Source: an uncultured Clostridia bacterium (GTDB taxonomy: Bacteria > Bacillota > Clostridia > Oscillospirales > Oscillospiraceae). Taken from it: a DNA stretch of 15,162 nt. The notes under the pieces are model-generated. The model was not told where the DNA came from and made no database searches. It saw only the letters and a list, made by a program, of their open reading frames with translations. The position numbers and the translations under genes are program-made. Shown here in pieces: positions 1-8,178 of the stretch. Each line of letters begins with the position of its first letter. Position 1 is the stretch's first letter. The DNA lies in contig CAMNHH010000041.1 of the NCBI GenBank assembly GCA_946539175.1, positions 1 to 15,162 of the forward strand, read 5' to 3'.

Positions 1-3000
1 GCGTCTACAGCAACACCAACTTCAAGGTTGATGCCGCTGAGTACGTGGACGGCTACGTCTTCATGGCCGCTGCTGACGGCTGGTTCTACGCGGCTCCTCT
101 GGATGCCCTGGACGAGGCCGAGGCTGTGGGCAAGTATGCCGACAAGACCGCGAAGATCTACGACATGGCCTTCAACTACGACAACAATAAGCTCTATGCC
201 CTGGGCCTGGACAACACCATCTATGAGGTGGATCTGGTCACCGGCAAGCTGACGCCTGTTGTTGTTCTGACGCTGAACACCACCACCGGCGTTTACGCCG
301 TGGCCAACACCCTGGCCATCGACGACGACGGCACCTTCTACGTGGCCAACTACGGCGCCACCTCCTCCGTCAAGCTGTTCAAGTTCGAGCTGCCCGAGGA
401 GGAAGAGCCCGAAGAGCCCGAACCCGAGGCTCCCGCAAATCTGGTTGCCGGCTTCTACTTCGACGGCGCCAACGCGGATCTGTCCGTGGAGGGCTGGACC
501 TTCGTGGACAAGGACGGCGACGGCAAGAACTGGAGCTGGTCCAATGCTGCTACCCCCGGCGGCGCCTCCGGTGACGCCTGCATCGTCTCTTACTCCTATC
601 AGGGCGGCGCTCTGACCCCCGACAACTGGGCCATTTCTCCCGCTGTTGATATGAGCAACAGAACCAACTCCAAGCTTTCCTTCTACGCACAGAACTGGAG
701 CTCCTCCTATGCCGACACCATCGCCGTCTACGTTGGCACTACTCCCAACCCCGACGAGATGACCAAGCTGGGCGATGACTTCATCCCCGTCTCCGGTTCC
801 TGGAATCCCTACGTGTTTGACCTGCCTGAAGAGCTGGCCAGCGCACCTGAGGTCTATGCGGCAATCCGGCACTACAACTGCAGCGACATGTACCGCATCT
901 ATATTGACTCCGTGGAGTTCCTTGGCGACAATACCTCCGCCGAAGAGCCCGTGGAGCCCGAGGAGCCCGTGATCGAGCCCGTCGCTCTGGCTGTCGATCC
1001 CGTCGGCACCATGGGTGTCTGGAACTACAGCCTCGGCGGCTCCCTGGCCTGGGACCACAACGAGGACGTGCTGTACTTTGCCGGCAACTACAACGCCACC
1101 ACCGACACCGACCACAACCTGTTCACCGTCAACACCTCCACCGGCAAAGCCACCAAGGCCGGCGCCGCCGGTAAGACCAACCCCGGCCGCTTCTACGTCT
1201 GCCTGACCGGCCTGATCATTGTTCCTGTCAAGGACGCTCTGATCAAGCCCACCGAGGAGCCCACCGAGCTGATCGTTGAGCCTCTGGAGCTGAACCTGCT
1301 GAAGGGCCAGACCACCGACCTGCGGATCAACGTCATGCCTTGGACTCTGATCGACAAGAGCTACACCGTGGAAAGCGCCGATCCTTCCATTGCCACGGTC
1401 AACGAGAAGGGCACTGTCACCGGTGTTGAAGTGGGTGAGACCACCATTACGGTTTCCACCGTCGCCGAGCCCGTGCTCACCAAGGAAGTCCACGTCGTCG
1501 TGGAGAATGCCCCCGAGGTCGAGCTCCGCGGCATCATCTGGGACGAGAACGGCAAGGGCCAGGCCTCTGTCTTCAACTCCAATGATCCCGCTGCCTGGAC
1601 CGCCGAGGCTCAGGTTGGCGCCTTCCGCTTTGGCATCCTGGTGGACGACAAGGTCTACGGCTCCACCGACGATACCATGATGTACTACGACGCCGACACC
1701 TATGAGGTCACCAACCTGGGCGGCATCGTGTCCATGTGGATCCCCTCCGACGGCATCGAGATTCCCGAGGACATGACAGTTGCATGGGGCCTGGACAAGG
1801 GCTTCCGCGTCGGCGGCCTGTGCAACAACGGCACCTACTTCGAGGTCCTGAATCCCGAGGCCGGCAACCTGAACTACTGGAATCTGAGCTCCTACTACTC
1901 CGCTGATCCCATGGCGGTGATCACCACCATCGGACGTGGCCCCGCCACCATCAACGGCACCACCTATGAGGACTGCCTGCATGCTCTGGTCATCACCGAG
2001 AGCGGCCGTATGTGGGACTTCTTCTTCGACAATGAAGGCTCCCTGCGCCGCGTCGATACCGGCCTGAGAATCAACGTGCCTCTGGAGGGCGTCTCCGATC
2101 CCACCAACGAGACCTGGGCCTCCCTGCACTACAACGAGGAGAACAACTTCCTGTACCTGTCCCTGTACAACGGCGCGGACGACTACGCCCACCTGTACGC
2201 CATTGATTACGCGGATCCCAGCCGCATGGCTGAGCTCGGCAACTTCAATGAGAACGTGTGGCCCGTTGTCGGCCTGCATGAGTATGAGCCCGCCACCGAT
2301 CTGATTCTGAAGGTTGATCCCACTGAGATCGAGCTCTTCGAGACCCAGACTGCTGAGCTGAACGTCAAGGTCAAGATGGGCGAAACCAACGAGTACACCG
2401 TTGAGGTTGCCGATCCTGCCATTGCCTCCTATGAGGACGGCGTTGTCACCGGTCTGAAGGCCGGCGAGACCGACATCATTGTCACCACCGTGGATTCCAA
2501 CTCCGAGGGCGTGCAGCTCACTGAGACCATCCATGTGGTCGTGAAGCCTCTGGTTGCTCTGAACCTCACCGTCAAGGGTCAGGTGACCGACGCCAAGGGC
2601 GCCCGCTTCACCTCCATCCTGCTGGACGGCCCCACCGCCGGCGCCAGAGGCCCCGAGGCTCCCTTCGACGTGACCACCGGCGGCCGCTTCGGCGACCACT
2701 ACATGGCGGGCACTGCCAGCACCCACAAGGTTCTGACCGCCGAGGGCTTCGAGGAAGAGGATCTGAACATGGGCTTCGCCCAGTACGCCTCCTATCCTCC
2801 CACCGACGTGGCCAACTACCCCTCCTTCATCAATGAGGACGGCGAGTTCGAGCAGAACTACGTGCTGTTCCCCGTCACCGCCGGCTACCTTGTCACCCCC
2901 GACCTGTATGGCTGGAACCTGAGCTCCTATGTCTCCGACATGGCTGGCTTTGCCTTTGCTGGTCTGGATGAGGCTGACGACGGCAGCACCCTGTATGTCT

Positions 3001-6000
3001 ACTACATGCTGACCGCCTCCGGCGTTCTGTATGAGATCGACATCAACCCCGTCACCGGCACCATCACCACCTTCCAGGCGCTGCTGGAGACCGGCATCAC
3101 CGTGGAGGATCAGAACAACCTGTCCATGGCCTTCGTCTACGGCGTGGACGTGACCTACTCCGAGGACACCGAGTCCTACGGCCTGGTCGTCGCCAACAAC
3201 GAAGACAAGACCATGTGGTTCATCGACTTCCAGACTGGCGAGGTCGGCATGATCGGTACTCTGGACGCGGACAACGTGTCCGGCCTGGTGGGCTACTTCG
3301 ACGAGATCGTCACCACCGCTGACGAGATCCCCGTGGATCCCTTCGAGGGCGCCGAGGCTGTTGCCTCCTTCGACTTCGAGGCAGATCCCGCTGACTGGAC
3401 CTTCGTGGACGCCGACGCCGACAACAACGGCTGGCTGTGGAACCAGAGCAGCGCCATCGCTGGCTGGTTCACCGGCGCTGTGGATCTGACGGATCAGGCC
3501 TATGAGGGCACCGGCTGCATCATGTCCGCCTCCTACACCAACACCTTCGGCGAGCTGACTCCCGACAACTGGGCCGTCTCCCCCGCCATCGACCTGAGCG
3601 AGGCCGGCGAGGACACCTACTTCTCCGTCTTTGCCAAGGGCATGGACAGCAACTACGCCGCTGAGAACTTCGCTCTGTATGCTGGCACCTCTGCTGATCC
3701 CAGCGAGATGGTCAAGATTTCCGATGACTTCACCGCCACCGGCTCTTACAAGCGTTACTACGCTGACCTGTCCGATTTCGTCGGTCAGAGCGAGGTCTAC
3801 GTGGCCATCCGTCACTACAACATCAGCGACATGTACATCCTGGACGTTGACAAAGCTGAGATCCTGACCGGTGTGAACATGGGCGACGACTCCGGCGCCA
3901 TTGCGCAGCCCATCGACGTCACCGCCCGCGCCTACACCGGCGCTGAGATGGCCAAGATCGGTGACGGCATCGCTGTCATGGGCAATGCTGCCTCCATGAA
4001 CTACGCTGCTTCCGACATCGAGATGGTCAAGGTCGGCGCCTCCAACGAGACCACCGGCTCCACCAACGCCATCAGAGGCAAGGTCGTCAGCCTGGATACC
4101 CGCAAGCCCATCGATGATACCGTGGCCGCTGACGGCGACGTCACCATCGTCCTGACCGAGGATGAGGACGTCACCAACGGCCTGATCACCGTCACCTACG
4201 ATCCCGAGGTCCTGACCTTCGTGGACGCGCTGCCCACCGCTGAGTTCAGCTCCGTCCATGTGGAGAATGGCGTCATCACCCTGGCTTACGCCTCCGCTGA
4301 GGAGATCACCGCCGAGGAAGTGCTGGCTACCCTGAACTTCACTTACAACGAGGACGCCGGCGTTGACACCGTCGTGGTCGTGGAAACGCAGGAGCGCGGC
4401 AGCGACGTCGCTGTTGAGGAAGAGCCTCTGGAGATCCCCGTCGTGGCTGCGCCTCATGAGCACGTCTACGGCGAGCCCGTGTGGACCTGGACCGAGGACC
4501 TGAGCGCTGCCACCGCCACCTTCACCTGCGAGAAGGGCGACGACACCCAGACCCTGGACGCCGAGATCACCGTGGAGACCGTGGCCCCCGGCTGCACCGA
4601 GGAAGGCAAGACCGTCTACACCGCCACCGTGGAGTTCAACGGCGAGACCTTCACCGACGTGAAGGAGGTTGCCATTGCGGGCACCGGCCACAACTACGGC
4701 GAGCCCGTGTGGAACTGGGAGAGCAGCGACGACACCGCGGAGGACCTGGTCGTCACCGCCACCTTCACCTGCGAGAACTGCGACGACGAGGAAGTGCTGG
4801 AGGCCGAGGTCACTGTTGAGACCATCGCTCCCACCTGCACCGAGGCCGGCAAGACCGTCTACACCGCCACCGTGGAATTCGAGGGTGAGACCTACACCGA
4901 TACCAAGGAAGAGACCATCGAGGCTCTGGGCCATGACTTCGGTGAATGGACCGAGACCAAGGCTCCTTCCTGCACCGAGGCCGGTGAGGAATCCCGTACC
5001 TGCTCTCGCTGCGACGTGGTCGAGACCCGCGAGGGTGCTCCCGCTCTGGGCCATGACTTCGGTGAATGGACCGAGACCAAGGCTCCTTCCTGCACCGAGG
5101 CCGGTGAGGAATCCCGTACCTGCTCTCGCTGCGACGTGGTCGAGACCCGCGAGGGTGCTCCCGCTCTGGGCCATGACTTCGGTGAATGGACCGAGACCAA
5201 GGCTCCTTCCTGCACCGAGGCCGGTGAGGAATCCCGTACCTGCTCTCGCTGCGACGTGGTCGAGACCCGCGAGGGTGCTCCCGCTCTGGGCCACAGCTAC
5301 GGCGAGCCCGAGTGGAGCTGGACTGAGGACTTCAAGGAAGCCACTGCCAAGTTCGTCTGCGAGCGCTGCGACGACGAACAGATCCTGGATGCCGAGGTTG
5401 CCCACGAGTACCTGGAGGACAAGACCGTTCATACCGCCACGGTCGAGTTCGAGGGCGAGACCTACACCAACGTGGTGGAAGGCCCTGCCGTTGAGATCGT
5501 GACCTATGAGCTGACCACCGAGCTGAAGGACGGCGACCAGATCGTCATCTACAACCCCGAGGCCGGCAAGGCCATGTCCAACGAGGCTTACAAGACCTAC
5601 TACCGTGTCGGCAAGGACATCGCTCCTGTCGACGGCAAGATCATCAACCCCGACGCTGACCTGGTCTGGACCGTCACCGCTGTTGAGGGCGGCTTCGAGC
5701 TGACCGACGCCGAGGGCCACAAGCTCTCCATCGGTGAGAAGAACTCCCTGCCCAGCGACGACCAGTACACCGTCTGGTTCGTGGATACCGACGAGGAAGG
5801 CAACTGCTACCTGGTCAACAAGAACGCGCCTGTCGGCAAGTCCGGCGATCCCAAGGCGGTTGAGTGGTACGGCAGCGACTTCACTGCTTACTACCTGACC
5901 AAGGGCAACGGCGCCTTCATCATCGAGTTCTACGGCAAGGTTCCCACCGAGCACGAGTGCCCCTGCGCGAAGTTCGAGGATATGCCCGAGTACGGCACCG

Positions 6001-6512
6001 TGGAGCATGACGCCATTGACTGGGCCTTCACGCACAACGTCACCGCCGGTGTCGACGAAACGCACTTCGGCACCGAGGAGACCGTGACCCGCGCCCAGGC
6101 TATGATGTTCCTGTGGGCCTCCCTCGGCAGACCCGAGCCCACCACCACTGAGAATCCCTTCGTGGATGTCCAGGAGGGCAAGTGGTACTACAAGCCCATC
6201 ATGTGGGCTGTGGAGAACCAGATCACCGCTGGTGTTGACGCAACCCACTTCGGCATCAACGAGACCTGCAACCGCGGCCAGATCCTGACCTTCATCCGCG
6301 CCTACGCCGGATTCCCCAACGCGACGATCGAGAATCCTTACTCCGACATCACGCCGGGTAAGTATCCCGCTCCCGCCGCTCTGTGGGCTTACGAGGAAGG
6401 CTTCGAGATGGGCGAGGACGGCAAGTTCAATGCCAATACGCCTTGCACCCGCTGCTCCACTGTGACCTACATCTACAAGTACCTGCTGAAGAACGACAAG
6501 CTGGAGCCCTGA
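1..6512 (+). CDS. Large modular S-layer-homology surface protein (5' end outside window)
   Basis: The frame is open from base 3, before the first possible start (GTG at 45), so the N terminus and signal peptide lie upstream; over 2160 residues are visible. Numbered from the GTG, domains in order are: propeller-like segment (1-115); Glu/Pro linker; cleaved-adhesin/choice-of-anchor-J-like domain (about 136-295, motif TPDNWAISPAVD); Glu/Pro linker; short propeller-like piece; Big2-like domain (about 409-489); propeller-like region; second Big2-like domain (about 752-838); further propeller-like region; second cleaved-adhesin-like domain (about 1106-1276, TPDNWAVSPAID); cohesin-like module (about 1344-1455, motif VTYDPEVLTF); Cys-containing repeats (1473-1816); an unassigned domain (about 1818-1965, starting near DGDQIVIYNPEAGKAM); three SLH motifs (about 1977-2153). 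SLH motifs normally bind pyruvylated wall polymer, so the protein is probably displayed on the cell surface. It is strongly acidic. Adhesion or glycan binding is inferred from the domains; the ligand is unknown. No LPXTG motif is present. Domain calls are by eye. Confidence 0.9.
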   Translation, partial: VYSNTNFKVDAAEYVDGYVFMAAADGWFYAAPLDALDEAEAVGKYADKTAKIYDMAFNYDNNKLYALGLDNTIYEVDLVTGKLTPVVVLTLNTTTGVYAVANTLAIDDDGTFYVANYGATSSVKLFKFELPEEEEPEEPEPEAPANLVAGFYFDGANADLSVEGWTFVDKDGDGKNWSWSNAATPGGASGDACIVSYSYQGGALTPDNWAISPAVDMSNRTNSKLSFYAQNWSSSYADTIAVYVGTTPNPDEMTKLGDDFIPVSGSWNPYVFDLPEELASAPEVYAAIRHYNCSDMYRIYIDSVEFLGDNTSAEEPVEPEEPVIEPVALAVDPVGTMGVWNYSLGGSLAWDHNEDVLYFAGNYNATTDTDHNLFTVNTSTGKATKAGAAGKTNPGRFYVCLTGLIIVPVKDALIKPTEEPTELIVEPLELNLLKGQTTDLRINVMPWTLIDKSYTVESADPSIATVNEKGTVTGVEVGETTITVSTVAEPVLTKEVHVVVENAPEVELRGIIWDENGKGQASVFNSNDPAAWTAEAQVGAFRFGILVDDKVYGSTDDTMMYYDADTYEVTNLGGIVSMWIPSDGIEIPEDMTVAWGLDKGFRVGGLCNNGTYFEVLNPEAGNLNYWNLSSYYSADPMAVITTIGRGPATINGTTYEDCLHALVITESGRMWDFFFDNEGSLRRVDTGLRINVPLEGVSDPTNETWASLHYNEENNFLYLSLYNGADDYAHLYAIDYADPSRMAELGNFNENVWPVVGLHEYEPATDLILKVDPTEIELFETQTAELNVKVKMGETNEYTVEVADPAIASYEDGVVTGLKAGETDIIVTTVDSNSEGVQLTETIHVVVKPLVALNLTVKGQVTDAKGARFTSILLDGPTAGARGPEAPFDVTTGGRFGDHYMAGTASTHKVLTAEGFEEEDLNMGFAQYASYPPTDVANYPSFINEDGEFEQNYVLFPVTAGYLVTPDLYGWNLSSYVSDMAGFAFAGLDEADDGSTLYVYYMLTASGVLYEIDINPVTGTITTFQALLETGITVEDQNNLSMAFVYGVDVTYSEDTESYGLVVANNEDKTMWFIDFQTGEVGMIGTLDADNVSGLVGYFDEIVTTADEIPVDPFEGAEAVASFDFEADPADWTFVDADADNNGWLWNQSSAIAGWFTGAVDLTDQAYEGTGCIMSASYTNTFGELTPDNWAVSPAIDLSEAGEDTYFSVFAKGMDSNYAAENFALYAGTSADPSEMVKISDDFTATGSYKRYYADLSDFVGQSEVYVAIRHYNISDMYILDVDKAEILTGVNMGDDSGAIAQPIDVTARAYTGAEMAKIGDGIAVMGNAASMNYAASDIEMVKVGASNETTGSTNAIRGKVVSLDTRKPIDDTVAADGDVTIVLTEDEDVTNGLITVTYDPEVLTFVDALPTAEFSSVHVENGVITLAYASAEEITAEEVLATLNFTYNEDAGVDTVVVVETQERGSDVAVEEEPLEIPVVAAPHEHVYGEPVWTWTEDLSAATATFTCEKGDDTQTLDAEITVETVAPGCTEEGKTVYTATVEFNGETFTDVKEVAIAGTGHNYGEPVWNWESSDDTAEDLVVTATFTCENCDDEEVLEAEVTVETIAPTCTEAGKTVYTATVEFEGETYTDTKEETIEALGHDFGEWTETKAPSCTEAGEESRTCSRCDVVETREGAPALGHDFGEWTETKAPSCTEAGEESRTCSRCDVVETREGAPALGHDFGEWTETKAPSCTEAGEESRTCSRCDVVETREGAPALGHSYGEPEWSWTEDFKEATAKFVCERCDDEQILDAEVAHEYLEDKTVHTATVEFEGETYTNVVEGPAVEIVTYELTTELKDGDQIVIYNPEAGKAMSNEAYKTYYRVGKDIAPVDGKIINPDADLVWTVTAVEGGFELTDAEGHKLSIGEKNSLPSDDQYTVWFVDTDEEGNCYLVNKNAPVGKSGDPKAVEWYGSDFTAYYLTKGNGAFIIEFYGKVPTEHECPCAKFEDMPEYGTVEHDAIDWAFTHNVTAGVDETHFGTEETVTRAQAMMFLWASLGRPEPTTTENPFVDVQEGKWYYKPIMWAVENQITAGVDATHFGINETCNRGQILTFIRAYAGFPNATIENPYSDITPGKYPAPAALWAYEEGFEMGEDGKFNANTPCTRCSTVTYIYKYLLKNDKLEP
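4461..5493 (+). repeat. Imperfect Cys-containing protein repeats (long and short units)
   Basis: Within the surface protein gene, three long diverged units begin with His-x-Tyr-Gly-Glu-Pro: 4461-4688, 4689-4931 and 5292 to about 5493. They share a Trp-x-Trp pair near the start, a Thr/Val-Cys-Glu-x-Cys-like turn, and a conserved block around TVYTATVEF. Between the second and third lie three short 40-residue units (separate entry) with one single Cys and one Cys-x-x-Cys pair each. The first long unit has lost the second Cys of its pair (CEKGDD against CENCDD and CERCDD). The function is unknown; Cys-x-x-Cys could bind metal or form disulfides, which is inference. Confidence 0.8.
4923..5293 (+). 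repeat. Perfect 120-bp tandem repeat, 3.1 copies
   Basis: Every base matches the base 120 positions further on from 4923 until the match breaks at 5294, giving 371 bp of perfect periodicity, or three 40-residue protein units plus 11 bases. The units start at His codons 4932, 5052 and 5172. Codon choice is identical between copies, unlike the diverged long repeats on either side. This points to recent duplication or active homogenisation. The period is a multiple of three, so copy-number change keeps the frame and would shorten or lengthen the stalk before the SLH anchor. Confidence 0.97.
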
Positions 6513-6550
6513 TGCAGGCACAGCGCAGTGAACCCTGACGCATAAACCCG

Positions 6551-6576
6551 GCCCGGAGCGGGCAACCGCTCCGGGC
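6551..6576 (+). terminator. GC-rich hairpin after the surface protein gene
   Basis: An 11-bp perfect stem pairs 6551-6561 with 6566-6576 and closes on the tetraloop GCAA, a stable GNRA loop. It lies 38 bases after the stop codon of the surface protein. No T run follows it directly; the next hairpin supplies one. It may protect the mRNA 3' end or act as the first half of a tandem terminator. Confidence 0.6.
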
Positions 6577-6582
6577 AACAGA

Positions 6583-6628
6583 ACAACAAAAAAACATGGC
6601 TGCCTCGGCAGCCATGTTTTTTTGTTGT
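6583..6628. terminator. Bidirectional Rho-independent terminator
   Basis: Bases 6583-6604 and 6607-6628 are perfect inverted repeats of 22 bp around a 2-base centre. The GC-rich core (6595-6604 with 6607-6616) is flanked by seven A on the left and seven T on the right, so both strands give a hairpin followed by a U run. It sits between the convergent surface protein gene (+) and the carboxypeptidase gene (-) and should end both transcripts. Confidence 0.92.
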
Positions 6629-6658
6629 CATTCCGAGCGCGGCGGAGTCGAAGCATCC
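6627..6658. repeat. Possible dispersed intergenic motif (GTCATTCCGAGCG type)
   Basis: Directly after the terminator the sequence begins GTCATTCCGAGCGCGGCGGA and ends close to the carboxypeptidase stop. It resembles a short motif I remember as recurring between genes in many bacterial genomes. Only one copy is seen here, so calling it a repeat rests on memory, not on this sequence. Confidence 0.3.
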
Positions 6659-6659
6659 G

Positions 6660-8165
6660 TCAATCCAGCCCGTAAATGCGGCTGAACTTCTCCTCCAGGT
6701 AGTCGGTGAAGTATTTGGGGTCGAAGGGCTCGCCCAGGGCCCGCTCCAGCAGCTCCATGGGATCGTAGAGCTTGCCGTACTTCCAGATATGCTCCTCCAG
6801 CCAGCCGGTGATGGGCCGCAGGTCGCCGGAGCGGATGGCCCCGTCCACGTCCACGCACTCCTTCATTTTGGCCAGCATCTGGGCGCCGTAGGCGGAGCCC
6901 AGGGCGTAGGAGGGGAAGTAGCCCACGTTGCCGCCGGACCAGTGGCTGTCCTGCAGCACGCCCCGCCGGTCGTCGGGCACCTCAATGCCCAGGTACTCCC
7001 TGTACTTGGCGTTCCAGATTCTCGGCAGCTCCTCCACGGCGATGCTGCCGTCAAAGAGGCCCTTTTCGATCTCGTAGCGCACCAGCACGTGGAGGGCGTA
7101 GGTCAGCTCGTCCGCCTCCGTGCGGATCAGGCTGGGCTCCGCCTTGTTGACGGCCAGATACATCTGCTCGGCGGTGACGCCCGCCAGCTGCTCCGGGAAG
7201 AGCTCCTGCATCCTGGGGAAGATCAGCTCGATGAAGGCCCGGCTCCGGCCCACGTAGTTCTCCATGAAGCGGGACTGGCTCTCATGGACGGACATGGACA
7301 CGCCGCCGGAGAGCAGGGTCCCCTCCAGCTCGTCGGCGGAGTGGAGCTCGTACAGGGCGTGGCCCCCCTCGTGGATCACGGAGTACATGGAGTACACCGG
7401 GTTCTCCTCGTGGTAGTGGGTGGTGACCCGCACGTCCTTCTTGTTGAAGAAGGTGGTGAAGGGATGCTCCGTCTCCCCGACGCCGCAGCGCTTCCGGTCC
7501 ACGGTGATGACCTGCAGCAGATAGTCGGTGAAGCGCCGCTGGACCTCGGTGGGGTAGACCTTCCCCCAGATGAAGCTGTCGTCGATCTGGGGCTTTGCCA
7601 TGACCTTTTTCAGCAGCGGCACAATCCGCTCCTTCAGGGCGCCGAAGAAGGCGTCGGTGCGCTCCATGGTGAGCCCACGCTCGTAGCGGCTGAGCTGGGT
7701 GTCGTAGGGGGCCTGGTCCGGCTTGTAATACTTGGCGAAGCGGACGTTGGCGGCGAAAATATCCCGGATGATGGGGGCGAAGCCGGCAAAGTCGCTGTCC
7801 AGCTTGGCCCTGTGCCACACGGCGTCGGCCCGGTTCAGCAGCTCCGCGTAGCCCACATATTCCGCCTGGGGAATGGCGGCGGTGTATTCGTTCTCCCGCA
7901 GGAAGAGCTCGATCTCCCTGCGCTCCGGGGCGCTGAGCGCCTCCTTGCGGGCCTCCAGATATTTGGCGGCCTCCATCAGCGCCGGGTCGGTCTCCGCCCG
8001 GTAGGCGCAGCCGGAGAGATAGGCCAGGGTCCGGCCCCGTCCCTCGGCGGACTCCTCCGGCGCGGTGGTGGCCCCGTCGAAGGACAGCATCCCCATGGCG
8101 TGATGCAGGGCCTTCAGCTGGGCGACGTGGTCCCGGAAGACTGTCTTGGCTTCTTGGATGGTCAT
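6660..8165 (-). CDS. M32 family metallocarboxypeptidase
   Basis: This 501-residue protein has the usual length for peptidase family M32 (thermostable carboxypeptidase 1 type), cytosolic Zn or Co enzymes that remove C-terminal residues from peptides. The zinc motif HEGGH lies at residues 265-269 (ligands His265 and His269, catalytic Glu266). The third ligand is probably Glu295 in HESQS, 26 residues after His269 as in the Pyrococcus enzyme. Other family blocks are HPFTT (234-238), IRTEADELTY (347-356), LQDSHW (404-409) and GYFPSYALG (415-423). No signal peptide is present. The ATG at 8165 follows an AAAGGAG site (8174-8180) that overlaps the stop codon of psuG; only 13 bases separate stop and start, so the two genes are very probably co-transcribed and may be translationally coupled. 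The bidirectional terminator at 6583-6628 ends the unit. Confidence 0.96.
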   Translation of the reverse strand: MTIQEAKTVFRDHVAQLKALHHAMGMLSFDGATTAPEESAEGRGRTLAYLSGCAYRAETDPALMEAAKYLEARKEALSAPERREIELFLRENEYTAAIPQAEYVGYAELLNRADAVWHRAKLDSDFAGFAPIIRDIFAANVRFAKYYKPDQAPYDTQLSRYERGLTMERTDAFFGALKERIVPLLKKVMAKPQIDDSFIWGKVYPTEVQRRFTDYLLQVITVDRKRCGVGETEHPFTTFFNKKDVRVTTHYHEENPVYSMYSVIHEGGHALYELHSADELEGTLLSGGVSMSVHESQSRFMENYVGRSRAFIELIFPRMQELFPEQLAGVTAEQMYLAVNKAEPSLIRTEADELTYALHVLVRYEIEKGLFDGSIAVEELPRIWNAKYREYLGIEVPDDRRGVLQDSHWSGGNVGYFPSYALGSAYGAQMLAKMKECVDVDGAIRSGDLRPITGWLEEHIWKYGKLYDPMELLERALGEPFDPKYFTDYLEEKFSRIYGLD

Positions 8166-8178
8166 GGGGCGCTCTCCT

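Noticed and set aside
45..47. GTG at 45 as the true start of the surface protein
   Set aside because: The frame is open to the window edge, with protein-like sequence before it, no ribosome binding site and no signal peptide after it; the gene begins upstream.
4923..5293. CRISPR-like array from regularly repeated sequence
   Set aside because: Repeats are contiguous without spacers, the period is a multiple of three, and the whole lies in frame in a coding region.
4669..5502. Second-frame open frame across the surface protein repeats
   Set aside because: Overlaps the repeat region in another frame; its Pro/Arg/Ala repeats only mirror the DNA tandem repeat.
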